A stretch of 64,000 bases of DNA, taken from NCBI GenBank assembly GCA_013396655.1, contig WBMV01004465.1, forward strand, positions 31,100-95,099. Direction: 5' to 3'. Below are positions 12,301 through 23,695 of the stretch, piece by piece; position 1 is the stretch's first letter, and each line of letters starts with the position of its first letter. This stretch comes from Campylorhamphus procurvoides (lineage: Eukaryota; Chordata; Aves; Passeriformes; Dendrocolaptidae). A model generated the notes under the pieces. That model was not told the origin of the DNA and searched no databases. It worked only from the letters and a program-made list of their open reading frames with translations. The position numbers and the translations under genes were made by a program.

Positions 12301-12682
12301 GAGGAAGCCAAAGTGTACTTACTGGAGCGAGCAGCAGCAGTGAGAGGGGTGGGGTTGTAGTCTGAGTTATTGGTGAAGTTGTAGCTCCCTGGATTATACT
12401 CCAAGGAGACAAATGAATCATTTGGAGTCCCAGCAGCCGACACGGGTGAGGTTGAAATGAGTGAGGAGCCCTCTGAAGCACCAAACTCCTTTGTGGTTTC
12501 CAGCAGCTCCTCGTATTTCTTCTGCTCTCTCTCCACCTCGTTCTTCACTGCCTCAATGGCCTTGTTGACCAGCTCCAGCTCCAGAATTCCAGGTGTCACG
12601 TCTGTAATGTCAGCCAGAGCACCATCATCTGCGTCCAGTGAGGCCCTGGGAAGCTCTGGATTGTAGGGGTCATATCCTCGCT
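205..12682 (-). CDS. REXO1: REXO1 (RNA exonuclease 1 homologue; elongin-A-binding protein), six internal exons
   Basis: Six exons on the minus strand join in frame through GT-AG introns: 12682-10902, 7016-6915, 4784-4583, 3970-3807, 1704-1567 and 332 to about 205-209. Together they encode roughly 835 residues of the middle of REXO1 (human protein about 1,220 aa). Recognition rests on REXO1-specific blocks: [103 protein letters not shown] and [15 protein letters not shown]. In the family, REXO1 is a nuclear protein that binds elongin A and carries a C-terminal DEDDh 3'-5' exonuclease domain. That domain is not in this window; it must lie left of position 1. The first exon, with the N-terminal Cys/His motif, was not found either. 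Introns are 0.6-3.9 kb. Identity is very secure; the gene is partial only because of the window edge and a probable gap. Confidence 0.95.
389..545 (-). mobile_element. CR1 LINE 3' fragment
   Basis: Read on the plus strand, this starts near the reverse complement of the CR1 3' end (GGTTGGAAGGGACCTCAGGG) and continues through CCATGGGCAG and TTCCAGGGATGGGGCAGCC. It is a 5'-truncated, degenerate copy in a REXO1 intron. Confidence 0.85.
1382..1442 (-). mobile_element. CR1 3' terminal fragment
   Basis: AGAATCATGGAATGGTTTGG and then GCTGGAAGGGACCTTAGAG form the reverse complement of the CR1 3' terminus. Only about 60 bp is left, in the intron between REXO1 exons 6 and 7. Confidence 0.85.
1567..1704 (-). 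CDS. REXO1: REXO1 exon 6 (two possible in-frame acceptors)
   Basis: With the upstream acceptor (CCCCAG, ending at 1705) the exon is 138 nt and begins [18 protein letters not shown]. With a second acceptor (TTACAG, ending at 1690) it is 123 nt and begins [13 protein letters not shown]. Both keep the frame. The upstream site is preceded by a (CT)n pyrimidine tract at about 1719-1738, and its product aligns better with human SLKKPIIPKEFGGKVP, so I prefer it. The exon continues [20 protein letters not shown] and ends DK before donor GTCTGT, which is a weaker +3 to +6 context. Confidence 0.88.
2992..3263 (-). mobile_element. CR1 3' fragment
   Basis: About 270 bp of CR1 in minus orientation, starting AGAATCATGGAATGATCTGG. 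It carries the standard landmarks CCATGGGCAGGGACACCTCC and CCAGGGCCTGCCCACCCT. It lies in the intron between REXO1 exons 5 and 6. Confidence 0.92.
3807..3970 (-). CDS. REXO1: REXO1 exon 5
   Basis: This 164-nt exon has acceptor GCTGTTCCCTGCAG and donor GTAAGGG. The split codon A|GC restores Ser after exon 4. It encodes [20 protein letters not shown] and then [20 protein letters not shown], matching human LSGMASKTTTTIIPKRIAH. It ends in PSLQ, phase 0. Confidence 0.92.
4583..4784 (-). CDS. REXO1: REXO1 exon 4
   Basis: The exon is 202 nt. It opens in phase 0 with [20 protein letters not shown] and ends one base into a codon before donor GTAAGCC. It contains [15 protein letters not shown], the second copy of the KRRIAH/S motif that recurs in REXO1 (compare GQKRRISH in exon 3). 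The sequence just upstream of the acceptor is a (TG)n run rather than a pyrimidine tract (see findings). Confidence 0.93.
6915..7016 (-). CDS. REXO1: REXO1 exon 3
   Basis: This 102-nt, 34-codon exon is phase 0 at both ends. Its acceptor TTTGTTTTCCAG follows a clear pyrimidine tract and its donor is GTAAGTG. It encodes [20 protein letters not shown] followed by [14 protein letters not shown], matching the human segment containing [18 protein letters not shown]. Confidence 0.93.
7947..8076 (-). mobile_element. CR1 3' fragment, TCCTGAGTGGGGAGGGACCC subtype
   Basis: This belongs to a different CR1 3'-end subtype from the CATGGAATGG type, with ATATCCTGAGTGGGGAGGGA, GGATCATCAGGCTCTGCACA and CCTTTTCCTGATACCCATCC. 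Minus orientation, in REXO1 intron 2. Confidence 0.8.
9130..9417 (+). mobile_element. CR1 3' fragment
   Basis: Plus-strand CR1, about 290 bp, running from GACAGGACAAGGGGGAATGG through GCTGCCCCATCCCTGGGAGT to the 3' end GCCATTCCATGATGCTGTGA. Confidence 0.92.
9758..10215 (-). mobile_element. CR1 3' fragment, GGTTGGAAAAGATCTCTAAG subtype
   Basis: About 460 bp of minus-strand CR1 starting AGAATCATGGAATTGTTAAG. It includes CTCTTCCAATGTTTGACAAC, AGAAATTCCCTACTATCCAA and the more internal block ending near ACATGCTCCAGCCCCTCC. It lies in REXO1 intron 2. Confidence 0.92.
10902..12682 (-). CDS. REXO1: REXO1 large exon 2
   Basis: The exon is 1,781 nt. The acceptor follows a T-rich tract (TTTTTTTACAG) at 12683-12684 and the exon opens in phase (two bases, AG, complete a split codon). 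It then reads [19 protein letters not shown], so the reading frame extends about 28 codons upstream of the GTG at 12599. It ends with ...GRLGKQ and donor GTAAGG, phase 0. The N-terminal third has conserved Tyr/Pro blocks; the middle is a Lys/Ser/Glu-rich disordered region; acidic Ser clusters ([15 protein letters not shown]) precede [20 protein letters not shown]. In mammals this part of REXO1 is described as the elongin-A-interacting portion; that role is carried over by homology. Confidence 0.95.
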
Positions 12683-13562
12683 CTGTAAAAAAAGGAATTT
12701 CAAATCATTTACTGCCAGCAATTCCAGTAAAATTGGCTTTGGAGGAGAATTAAAAGAGAGGTTTTTTAAGGTCTGCTCTGATCAAAACCCAATATTGAAT
12801 GACAACCAAAAGCCACGCTCTGGCACCACAGAGTAAATAAATATTGGATACCAAAAGCCACCAGTGCCTACACTAGACTAGATAGTACAAAATACTCCCA
12901 GGACTAAAGACCTATTAACAAAGTGCTCTTATTACTCATGGAAAAGCTCTATAAATTCAATATCCTTTTGGGGCACCAAAGAATAATCACAGTATTAGGC
13001 CCAAGAGGAGCTGAGTGTGCACAGAACTATCCGTTTAATTCAACAGAGTGACCAAGGCAGAAAGAGGATTCCAGAAGAAGCTGTGGATCAGGTTCTCACT
13101 TCTCAATGCCAATGCCAAAAGCCTCCACTATTCCTCAAAGCTCAGTGTTTCTCACAGCAGCTGCAGGAAAACCAGTCTTACCTGGGACAAAGCAAGTGCT
13201 GCTGGTAAGGAAAACCCACAACAGGCCCCACAACTCACCCACACAAACACCCTCCAAACAGGAACACTGAACACCCAGAACATTCCCCTTTTCTGACATT
13301 CCCCTGTCCACACAAGTCCTGAGGATGTGCTTTGGCCAGCTCTTCCAACCACAGCTCCACAGGAGAGGCTTTGGGGAGGATCCACCCCGTGGAACTACAT
13401 GGAAATGCCAAAGGAACCTGCCCAAGGGACACCTTAACAACTGGAAAGTCCTTTAAAGTTCCCCTGGTAACACTGATCTCCGAGAGGACACAGGAGCAGT
13501 TGTCCCAAGCACAAATGCTCTGCCACCATCCCAGACTCTCCTTTGCAACCCATGGTGAGAAG

Positions 13563-13620
13563 AAGTGGGACTGGAGGAGCTTTAAGGTCCCTTCCAACCC
13601 AAACCAGGCCACAACTCTAA
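13563..13620 (+). mobile_element. CR1 3' terminal fragment
   Basis: A short plus-strand remnant: GCTTTAAGGTCCCTTCCAAC followed by CCAAACCAGGCCACAACTCT. Confidence 0.75.
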
Positions 13621-15570
13621 TAAAAACAGCTCATGTGACAGAAGCTGCAGGTGTGTTAACAGCTGCTTTCTGGCTCTGAACTGGTTTCAGACCTTGTTCT
13701 CCCACAGTGACTCTGGATGCCAATACCCCAGAGGAACTACAGGGACAGCAGTAAAACTGCCCTTCCAGCATGGATATGCAGAGATCAAATAAAGAGAGAG
13801 ATAAAAGACAAAATAAAACCCTCTCAGGTCTAAGAGGGATGAGAGAAGCACACAGTGGTAAGGGAGCTGTTTCCACCATTCCCACAAGACTGAGGGTTGG
13901 GAGGGGAGGGTTGTTTTGGCTTTTTTGGGGGTGGGTTTGGGTTTTTTTGAGAGAGGATCCAGACCTGCACACCTTCCTTTGGTAACAGGAACAGAACCTG
14001 TGTAGCAGTTGGTAGAACTGGCCCCTGAGGAAGCAGAATAAGAGAGGTTAAAACAAAGGCAGTGGTTTCAGAAAATACTTGGGTTTGTCCAATTTTTTTT
14101 CCAAACCAATCAGCTCCTGATTGAGCAGGGACTCTGGGCAATCACAGCGTGGTGTCACCACCTCCCAAAGGACTGCCAGAGTCCTGCTCAGGGCCAGAAA
14201 GGTGGGGCAAGAGGAACAAGGGGCTATTTCTACAACCATTTCTCCTCCAGCTGTTGCAAAGAGCTTTGATGACGACACAAAGAGCATTTCCAAAACCAGT
14301 GTGTGCCCTTCCTCTTCCTGACACCCACCACAGCTCTCACCTGAGAAGAGAGGGAGGGAGGAGGGGGCAAACCAGAGCAGTGGACACTGGACAGATTCCA
14401 GAGCCTACTTAGAAACCAGGAAGAAATGCAGCTAACACGGAAAAAACCAGGAACAAACCCAGATGCAAAGGGCAGAAACATCAGGGCAAGTATATTCCAG
14501 ATTCTCAAGATTATTAGATATAAATATTAACCCAAGAGCTGAAAAGGAGCAGAGAGTCCTCCATGCCCACCATCTCTCACCACTTTGTGAAACATCAGCT
14601 CTGCGGTGGCAGAGAAGACCAGCTGAGGAGTCAGCTCTTACCCTCTGAATCAAGACTGAGACCTAAAATTTAGCACAGACACTTCAAAGGAAGAGCTGAA
14701 AGCCTGGTAATCTGTGCAGAGCTGAGTGTCAGGTGGCCTGGAGAGAGAGAACACAGAGCATGGATCTAAAGACTTGATAAAATGGAAAAAAAAAACCAAA
14801 CCCAAACCACACAAAAGAAAAACAAACTATTTTAAATGTACCAGGATCAGGTAAAGCCAAAGACAACCCAAGCCCAGACCTGGGCTCTGAGTCTCTGCTG
14901 TTCATCTCCAGGATAAAACTACTGGCACGTTTTGTGTCGATGGAATGAGCAGATGAAAACACACATTCCAAGCTCCAGACATGCCAGCAGGCTTTGAGAC
15001 AGGCCAGGAGAGCTCCTGGGGAGGAGAGGAGGAGGCCTGATGGATCCCCCAGCACTGCTGATCAAAGGCTGCCTGGCCAGGAAAGACTCTGGAAGTGGCT
15101 CCACGATGCTCCTCAGCACCAGCACCCCTGGCCAGGCTGCATCTGCAGATAATGCAGAGGAAACACAGCAAGGAGGGGTTTTATTTATATAAACACACAC
15201 ATGTATGGAGAGAAAGCCACCAAGACTCCAAAGTCAGAGAAATCCACCTGCTATCTCAAATCAGACCAGCTTTTCCACTGTCTAATTACAGTCCCAGGAA
15301 CCGAGGGAAGGAGCTCTTGGTGTCCAAGTCCAGCTCCACCCACACCCCCTTCTTGCCACTGGGATCCCAGACTCAAAGGAGTCTCTTCACCTTCTGCTTT
15401 TATTCCTCTTCATTTCACTCATGTGGACACTCAGGATGTAAAGGAAGGTTAGTACAGGATGAACTATTTGATGTGCAAGATGTCTGCAGTTCCTGCTGAA
15501 GCAAAAGGAGGGAGAGGAATCACATATTGAAATAACTCTTTTTGGAGGGAAGTTTTACATCCCTGAAGTT

Positions 15571-15808
15571 GTGCCAGGGGGGTTGGGATGGATCTCAGGA
15601 AAAGGTTCTTCCCCCAGAGGGTGGTGGGCACTGCCCAGGCTCCCCAGGGCAGTGGGCACGGCCCCAAGGCTGCCAGAGCTCCAGGAGGGTTTGGACAATG
15701 CTCTGGGGGACAGGGTGGGATTGTTGGGGTGTCTGTGCAGGGCCAGGGGTTGGACTGGGTGATCCTTGGGGGGTCCCTTCCAGCTCAGGAGATTCTGTGG
15801 GACTCTGT
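15571..15808 (+). mobile_element. CR1 3' fragment
   Basis: Plus-strand CR1 of the GGTGGTGGGCACTGCCCAGG / GGGTGGGATTGTTGGGGTGT subtype, ending CCCTTCCAGCTCAGGAGATT CTGTG. Close relatives are at 21852-22105 and 56051-56322 (plus) and 21295-21486 (minus), so this subfamily was active several times near this locus. Confidence 0.9.
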
Positions 15809-16542
15809 AACACAAAGTCTATACTGTCCTTTGGGAATCACAACATAATGAGACTTCAGATGCCAACTCCTTACAGGATTGTGAACTAAACTGCTGACAG
15901 GGCACTCTTTAAAGTACAAACTATCTTAATAAATTAATGTACCTCAGATATAGGAAATAACCCTCCTAAGACACACACAGGTGAAGTTACCCTCAACACT
16001 CTACAAAACAAGTTATTACCAATTTACACAGGACCTCAGTGAAGATTTCATTTAACCCAGAACTGCTTTAGAACACATCAAACTGAGCTGTGCTTGTATC
16101 AGCCACTTCAGCACAGAGAATACAGAGCATAAAACAGGATTCTGCCAAAAAAGCAAGGCTGATTCTGTCTTTTCCTGGTTACTGTCCTGCTGGTTGTGGC
16201 ACACAAGGCCTCAGCTGGGAGGTGGAGCTGGTTTATTACAGTTCCCCTAATGCAGACTCCTCACTGCACACTGGTCCTTCTGGTTTGGGCAACAGGGGAG
16301 GGCAATAAACAAAGCTGACATTAAAGAATGGGAGGACAAGGTCACCCTTGTGATGGTAAAACTTATTTTACAGTGAATCACTCTGGAGAAAAAGATGGCT
16401 CTTTTTTTTTTCTCCAGCACCCTCCCACAACATGTACCTGAGAGGCTTCAAATGCAGAAAAGCCCAAATGTGTGATGGGTGCCGGGGGATGAAATCCTGC
16501 AGGTTTTGGGGGTCCAGCTCTTGAATGTGGGACACAACGCCA

Positions 16543-16682
16543 GACTGGTTTGGGTGGGAAGGGACCTTAAAGCCCATCCAGTGCCACCCCTGCCATGGGC
16601 AGGGACACCTTCCAGTAGCCCAGGATGCTCCAACCTGGCCTTGGACACTTCCAGGGATGGGGCATCCACAGCTGCTCCAGGC
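16543..16682 (-). mobile_element. CR1 3' fragment
   Basis: Minus orientation: GGTTTGGGTGGGAAGGGACC, CCATGGGCAGGGACACCTTC, CTTGGACACTTCCAGGGATG. Confidence 0.88.
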
Positions 16683-16891
16683 AACAGGAGGAAAACCAAC
16701 TACCTTCTTTCCAGACCTAACAGAGCCACACTGAGCTGCTGCTGCCAGACAAAGAGGTGGCAAAAATTAGAAAGTTCCAAATTTACAGCAATTAGGAATT
16801 CAAAACAAAAGGCTTTGCTGGCCAAGCTGCAGAGGGACCAGCAGAGGCCAAAAGACAGTGAACATTTGAAGACAGTACATGGCAAGAAAGA

Positions 16892-17336
16892 CATTGAGGG
16901 GCTGGAGTGTGTCCAGGGAAGGGAATGTAACTGGGGAAGGGGCTGGAGCAGCAGGAGGGGCTGAGGGAGCTAGGGGGGCTCAGCCTGGAGAAAAGGAGGC
17001 TCAGGGGGGACCTTCTGGCTCTGCAAATTCCTGACAGGGGAGGGGGAGCCGGGTGGGTTGAGGTTCTGCTCCCGGGGAACAGGGACAGGAGGAGAGGGAA
17101 CGGCTTCAGGATGCACCAGCGGAGGTTTAGGTTGGATATTAGGGACATTTTTTCATGGGAGGGCTTGTCAAACATTGGAAGAGGCTGCCAGGGCAGTGGT
17201 GGAGTCACCATCCCTGGGAGTGTTCAAAAACACCTGTGGATGTGCCCCTGGGTTAGTGGTGACCATGGAGGTGGTGCTGGTGGATGGTTGGACTTGGTAA
17301 CCTGAAGGGTCTTTTCCAACCTCAAAGATTCTGTGA
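16892..17336 (+). mobile_element. CR1 3' fragment
   Basis: Plus-strand copy of about 445 bp, from GGGGCTGGAGTGTGTCCAGG through GGTTTAGGTTGGATATTAGG to TTTTCCAACCTCAAAGATTC TGTG. It is the plus-strand counterpart of the subtype at 9758-10215. Confidence 0.92.
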
Positions 17337-18451
17337 ATTTCAAGACCTGCCACTGCCAAAGCCCCCCATTTCCCTGGGTCACCTGCAGCTGGCAACAAAA
17401 GGTGCATTCACTGGGAGGTGGGGAAGGTGAAAGCTGGTTGGGGACTCTCTGGAGAGGTGGAAAAAACAGAGGCATTTTTGATTAACGTCATCGGAACAGC
17501 TCTGTTGGTTTAACAGCTCTCTGTGTTTACTGTGCCAGCACTCAGCAAACGTCCAACCTCTCCAATCACACAAAAATTAACACCATTGGAAAAGTATTTT
17601 ATGCTTTTCATTTAATGCTTCACAGAAGAGACAGAGGTTCCTCTAGAACAAAATGTTTTTCAGAAAGGCTTTACCAGCAGGCTGAGTTCTGTGACTCTTC
17701 AGAATTAAAGAGAGCAAAACAAATGGCAGTTCTTGGCATAGAGCTCATTTGCCAGTACCGAAAACAAATATCCAACAATTAATTTAACAATAATATGCAA
17801 CCACTTGGAAATAATTAATGCTGAGATTTAAAATAGTACATTTCAAGTAATTATCCAGAGGAAGTGGGTTAGGAGGGCAGAGAAGGGGAGCTAAGAGAAA
17901 TGTTTCTCCAACTTTAAATATAACCTTAGTCCTAAGAATTTGTTTTGTCCCTTCTCTGTCTTCTTAAATAGTAAATTAAATTATTAAAATTAAGTCTAAA
18001 AACAGAGATAACCTTGTGCTGATCAGGAAACAAGAATTGAGAGGTATGAGAGCCAGAAGAGTCCCTGTGCACCCCACTCCTTGGATTTGCCACTCCATGG
18101 GAGGTGTTTAATGCCACAGCATCAAAGCACATCGTGAACCTCTCCAGTCATTTCTTTAGTGGAAAAAGGGATGCAAATATGAGAAAAGAAAGTCTGAAAA
18201 AAGCCCAAACAGTCATCTCTCACCGAGAGGTATTTTTAACCCTGCTGGCTCCTGCTCTCGGGCAGGGCTGGTTTCTCCAGGTGTTGTTGCAGCCAACGGT
18301 GCCACCTGTGCCCGTGGGCAGAGCAGGGGGTTCCCAGAGGAGCCACAACCAGCACAGGGTGGGGGGTCACACCAAGGGACAAGGGCAGCCAGGCATCATC
18401 CCTGGACAATCCACAGGCTGTTTTCTCAGTGCAGCCAGCCCAGCCTGCTGT

Positions 18452-18766
18452 CAGGAATCCTGGAATCCCCCAGTGGTTTGGGCTGGAAGGGACCTTAAAG
18501 CCCATCTCATCCCACCCCTGCCATGGGCAGAGACACCTTCCACCAGCCCAGGGTGCTCCAAGCTCTGTCCAACCTGGCCTTGGACACTTCCAGGGATGGG
18601 GCAGCCACAGCTTCTCTGCCCAACCTGTGCCAGGGCCTGCCCACCCTCACAGGGAACAATTCCTTCCCATTATCCCATCTATCCCTGCCCTCTGGCACTG
18701 GGAAGCCATTCCCTCTTGGCCTGTCCCTCCAGGCCTTCTCCCACGTCCCTCTCCAGCTCTCCTGAC
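18452..18766 (-). mobile_element. CR1 3' fragment
   Basis: Minus-strand CR1, about 315 bp, starting CAGGAATCCTGGAATCCCCC and running through GGCACTGGGAAGCCATTCCC. Confidence 0.92.
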
Positions 18767-21294
18767 ACACAGACCTGCCTGGGTGGGTTCAATCCAGCAG
18801 GGAGCAGCTCCACCTGGGCCATGTCCTTCCCAAGCATTTCCAAGAGTAGGAAACTGTCAGGGCTTATCCCACAAGGCAGCTCAGACAGCAACATCCCAGG
18901 ACACAGCACAGCCCTCCTCGTTTTATTTGAGAAAACACAACTTTGGGCAATTCTGCCTCTGGCACAGCAAAACAAATCTCTACACAGAAACACTCCCACA
19001 TCCCTTGTTTTAAGTTCTGGATAAAACCAAGGATCTACTCCAAAACCAAATTAACAGAGCAAGTCTCCTCCACAAGGAAAAAAAAAGGAGTATTTAAATA
19101 TTTCAGGTATTCAGGTGTCTTTTCTCTCTGTACAACTCCACCTTGAAAACTTACTCTGACCAGCATGGACAAAAGCAGCTACACCCACTAGTCCTTTAAT
19201 GTCCAGCCTTTCCCTGGTGTGCTCAAGATAAGTTATCTTCTTAACACCTGTCTTGTTTCTTTAACTATTTTGAGTGAAAACAAAAAAACCAAACCAAAAA
19301 ACCAACAACTGGGCACTTTGAAAAACAAGTTGAAAGCTAGAAAATCATCTTTCAAGCTGTATTACATTTTAAAACTTCAGCTGCGACTTATGAAGGCTTA
19401 AAATGAAAACTTAAGCTTGTTTTAAAACCTGTCTGGTTTTAGACAACTCAAAAGGCAGAATTAAAACTCTGCAGTTCCTCCAGGACTCGGACACCTGGAG
19501 CTCCACAACTGTTCTCACCCAGCAAACCCAAAATCCCTCTGCAGCCAAATCCCCCAAAGCCGAGCTGAGCTGCTGGCACAGTCCATGGATTCCAGAGGCA
19601 GGAGCCTGAGGAGCCAGGTCTCCTGGTAGATGAATGGTGACCACGTGAAAGCCTCCCTGGAGAAGTCACTCCTCTCCAGCTGCCCACCCCAAACATGAGT
19701 TCACGCCGCCAAAAACTTCCAAAAGAGTTACCTGAGCTGCCCGTGGTCAATAAACACTGCAGGTACTTGTTCATGCTGGACCTGCCCGGTGCTGCTGAGA
19801 CACCCTGGCCGGGGCTGAAGGCACCACACGCTGCCCGTGTGCTGACACTGCACTTTCGGGGGGAGAGAACTGGGGCAGGACTTGCCGACCGAGTCCCGCC
19901 TTCACCCTCTCTCGCTCCCAGCTCGGTTGGGCTTTGAGTGTCTGGGTGGGCTTCCTGACCACGTTCCTCTTTCCTACAGCTGCTTCCACCCCCCTGGGGG
20001 AGTTTCTGCCCTCCTGCTGTCCCCCCTGCCCAGCTGCACACGCTGCTCCTGGCTCTGTCTGAGCCCCACGAGCCCCTGTGTGCGGTCGCCTCCCAAACAT
20101 CCATCCCCCCATCCTGCTGTGCCCCCCCATCCCGAGCCCAACACCCCCTTCACCTCTCCAGCCCCTGTTCCAGCAGGGAAGGAGGCTGCAGGGCAGGGAC
20201 ACGGCCTGGCCCTGCCTGTCCAAGCACCGCCCTGGCGCCTCCAGCCTCGCCCAGCACGGGAACGTGGGCTGGGAAAACCCTGGATTAGGGAATTGTGCTT
20301 CCCATTAACGCAGCGTGGCAGGGCTTGGCTGGAGTTTAAATAATAATGAGAGGAAGTGTTCAGAAGGTATTGCACAGTGGAGAGAGATCCTGTGAGAGCA
20401 GACAAAGGGAGCTCACCAGCCTGGCACGGCTCCAGTGCCCTCAGCACCGGGCAGGTCGCTGCACCTTCAGCCTCCCAAATCCTTCTGGCTTGATGGGGAT
20501 TTGCTTCCACCTCCTGCTTGTCAACTGGAGCAAGGAAGAGCCACAGGGGCAGACACCTGGGGCTGAATCTCCCCACAGCCACAGAGAGATCAAGAATTGA
20601 AGTGTCCTCTCAGCCCACCCCAAAATCCCAGCACACCACCCAGCTGCACCTGCCCACCCACAGGAAACTGCTGGCACAGTTCAGTTAAGTGACCACAAAT
20701 CCCAAATTGCTGGGAAGCCACGGCGTGAAGAGACACATCCTGACTTCACCATCAACTGGTTTTTCAGTATTCATTTCAAAACTGAAGTTAAAAATAAAAC
20801 CCACTGGGGACAGTTTGGTAATTACTGTCCTAAACACAAATGGGGAGGGGGGGAAAAGCAGAGTTAATGCCCTCACATACAGACCATGGGCTGCAGCACC
20901 CAACACCAAACCCCCCCTTCCCTCTCTCATGGAAGTGATACCCAAGGCAGCTCGTGGGTTTCCATTTCTGCTCAGTTTTCTTGTAGCCAATACAGTAACA
21001 GAAGCTCTTTGCAGGGCTGATCTTGCACAACACCAACTACAGGGAGGAAAATGTACCTGGAAAGACCTTTTTTTTCATCCTTTCTATGCATGGAATGAAC
21101 CTGCACTGCAATGGGAGTCAGATACGGGCAAACCCAGCCTCAGCCTGGCTGCTCCCACCAACCCTGGACAGCCCCTCAGCAAAGTGCTGTGTGAGGAACC
21201 TGACAGTGGCCCTGACCCCACAGTGACATGTGGCCTGAGGGTGATTAAAGTTGGGGTTTAACATTTAAAGAGTCTCTTTAGGTTTCACCAATTA

Positions 21295-21486
21295 TCATAG
21301 AATGTCCTGAGCTGGAAGGGACCCAGAGGGATCATTGAATCCAATCCCTGGCCCTGCACAGACATCCCAACAATCCCACCCTGTCCCCCAGAGCGTTGTC
21401 CAAACCCTCCTGGAGCTCTGGCAGCCTTGGGGTCGTGCCCACTGCCCTGGGGAGCCTGGGCAGTGCCCACCACCCTCTGGGGGGTC
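21295..21486 (-). mobile_element. CR1 3' fragment
   Basis: TCATAGAATGTCCTGAGCTG begins a minus-strand copy of the GGGATCATTGAATCCAATCC / CAGTGCCCACCACCCTCTGG subtype. Confidence 0.92.
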
Positions 21487-21851
21487 ATGATGGTCACAGC
21501 CATCCCATGTGCCTCCCCTGAACCAGTGACAGGATCCAGAGTTCAAGCTGGAGAAACAACCCCATGGAGCTCTCCACATCTGAGCTGAGCCCAGCAGTGC
21601 TGCAGCAGCTCACTGTGTGCAAACCTCCTGGATGGCACCACACAACCCCACCCATCCACCTTCCAAAGATGTGACCCAGGTCTAACCTGCCTTGTCCATC
21701 CAAATAAAACATTCACACAGCAATAAAACCACTGCACATGCTTTGGACCACAACAAAAAGCTGCTGGGCAACTCAGTACCCCCCACTGCAGAGCAAAGCA
21801 CCTCAGGAGGGTGCTGAAAACCTGGCTCTTCCCACCTCAGATGAACACAAG

Positions 21852-22105
21852 GATCAGGACCCAGGGAAGGGCTGGGGCTGTGCCAGGGGGGCTGGGATGG
21901 ATATTGGGAAAAGGTCCTTCCCCCAGAGGGTGGTGGGCACTGCCCAGGCTCCCCAGGGCAGTGGGCACGGCCCCAAGGCTGCCAGAGCTCCAGGAGGGTT
22001 TGGACAACAGGGTGGGATTGTTGGGGTGTCTCTGCAGGGCCAGGAGTTGGACTGGATGGTCCTTGTGGGGCCTTTCCAGCTCAGGACATTCTAGGATTCT
22101 ATGAT
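21852..22105 (+). mobile_element. CR1 3' fragment
   Basis: Plus-strand copy from GCCAGGGGGGCTGGGATGGA to the 3' end GACATTCTAGGATTCTATGA. It lies only 365 bp from the oppositely oriented related copy at 21295-21486, giving an inverted CR1 pair. Confidence 0.92.
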
Positions 22106-22384
22106 CAAAGCACACAAAAGAACTCGGAGCTCCAGACCAGGACACAACTTTCTCCTCTGGGTTCAAAAACATCCACCCTAAACACGTCCTGACAGCTCTG
22201 AAACCCAGCAAACCAAAGAGCTGCTTCCCTTAAGATATTCATGAAGAGCTGTATTATGCCTCTTTTATGTCCTTCAGCATACTCAAGACCTGGACTTTAA
22301 AGAGAGACCTATTTTTCCCCTCTACAGCTCTTGAAAAGACGCTTTTAGGACTGAAGGCAGCTCTTCCCTCCTCCTTACACCGCC

Positions 22385-22548
22385 TGCTTTCAAAGCACTT
22401 CACACACATTCAATAATCTTTTCATCCTGCTCTGAAGCAGGTGGGTTTTAGTCACCTCACAGATGGAAAAAGCACTTCAAGCCAAGTCAGGATTAGAATT
22501 TGCAATCTCCAGATTCACAGCCTTGCACAGAAAATTCCCCACCAGCAC
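22385..22548 (-). mobile_element. Probable ancient MIR-like SINE remnant
   Basis: The plus strand reads like the reverse complement of an old MIR/CORE-type SINE. In order it has CAAAGCACTTCACACACATT, CAATAATCTTTTCATCCTGC, TCACAGATGGAAAAAGCACT, GCCAAGTCAGGATTAGAATT, and then CAGCCTTGC. These correspond to the family's lower-half landmarks (GCTTTACA, AATCCTCAC, ACAGATGAGGAAACTGAGGC, GGATTCGAACC). It is strongly diverged; the call rests on collinear motifs only. Confidence 0.55.
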
Positions 22549-23695
22549 AAGCTGCAGCCCCTTCCTCAGTGCTCAGCCAGCCTGGAATTTCCAGGAGCCT
22601 CCAGGTAGGCACATTCTGTTACCACACAGGCAGTAAAATATGGGAATAGATTTCCCATGCCAAGTATCCTTTGTCTCAGACCCCAGTTCACACGTGCCCC
22701 ACAGAGCAGAGCATCACAAGAGCTCCCTCCTCACTCCACACAGGTTTGTATTGACTGAGTTGCTTTTAGAGAGGAAGGAAAAGGAGACAGGGAAAACTCA
22801 GTCCTCCTGCTGATCTCCAGAGGGCACAGAGTGGCTGGGAGCATGTGTCTAAATGATGAAAAATATGGATCATCTGTTAGGGACCCCTGAATTCTACATG
22901 CCTTGGGAAGTCTGGAATGGTGAGGGTGGGGCAAAAAAAAGGGGGTAACAGTCCTACATCCCACTAATTCCTCTTTTCACATCCTCTCTGCCCCATCTGG
23001 CCCATGTCCACAGCCTCCTCCCACCACAACCTGCCAAGGCCAGCTACACTCTGTTTTCAAAAGCTCCTTTCAACCCTCCAAAGCTGTACCAGGAGTTTTG
23101 GGGTTCCTGCCAGTCCTCCAGTGATCCTCAAACATCAAAGCCAGCCCCAGCCTGAAATCAATATGCTTAGCAGGCTGCTCCTTTAGATGTTATCCTTTTT
23201 CTCTAGGCACTAACCCAGAAAACACGGGTCTGAGCTGCAGCTCTTGGTGTAGAGACCCACCTGCTTTGGCACAAAAATGATGCTTTTGAAGCTTATTTAT
23301 CGAGTGATGTGATTAATTAGGTCAAATCTGCTCCAGTGCAGGGCTATGAGGCTGCTTGAAAACCAGACAGGCAGTTCCCCTGGCAGGGAGCAAGTCCTGG
23401 TGGATGGAGAACCTGCTCCCAGGAGGTTTCCTGGTTCTCGCTGAACTACTACACCCTCTAGTGTAAATCCTACAGATCCTTCCAGGCAACAGGAGCTTCA
23501 GGCAGGAGGGGAAAGGAGAGGAGCACTTCAATCTGAATGCTGCTGGGGAAAACTGAGCAAAGTACTGCCCACAAAACAATTGCCAAAGTGCTTTCTGCTC
23601 CTACAGAAATCAGGAACCCTCTGTGACCCACTGGAGTCCATTCTAAAATGCAGGGATTGCAGCAAGTGCATTGTCCATCTCCCATTTCCCAACTC

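Noticed and set aside
19448..20582. Possible REXO1 first exon in the GC-rich stretch around 19.7-20.3 kb
   Set aside because: No frame encodes the conserved N-terminal Cys/His segment of REXO1, and CpG density is only moderate.
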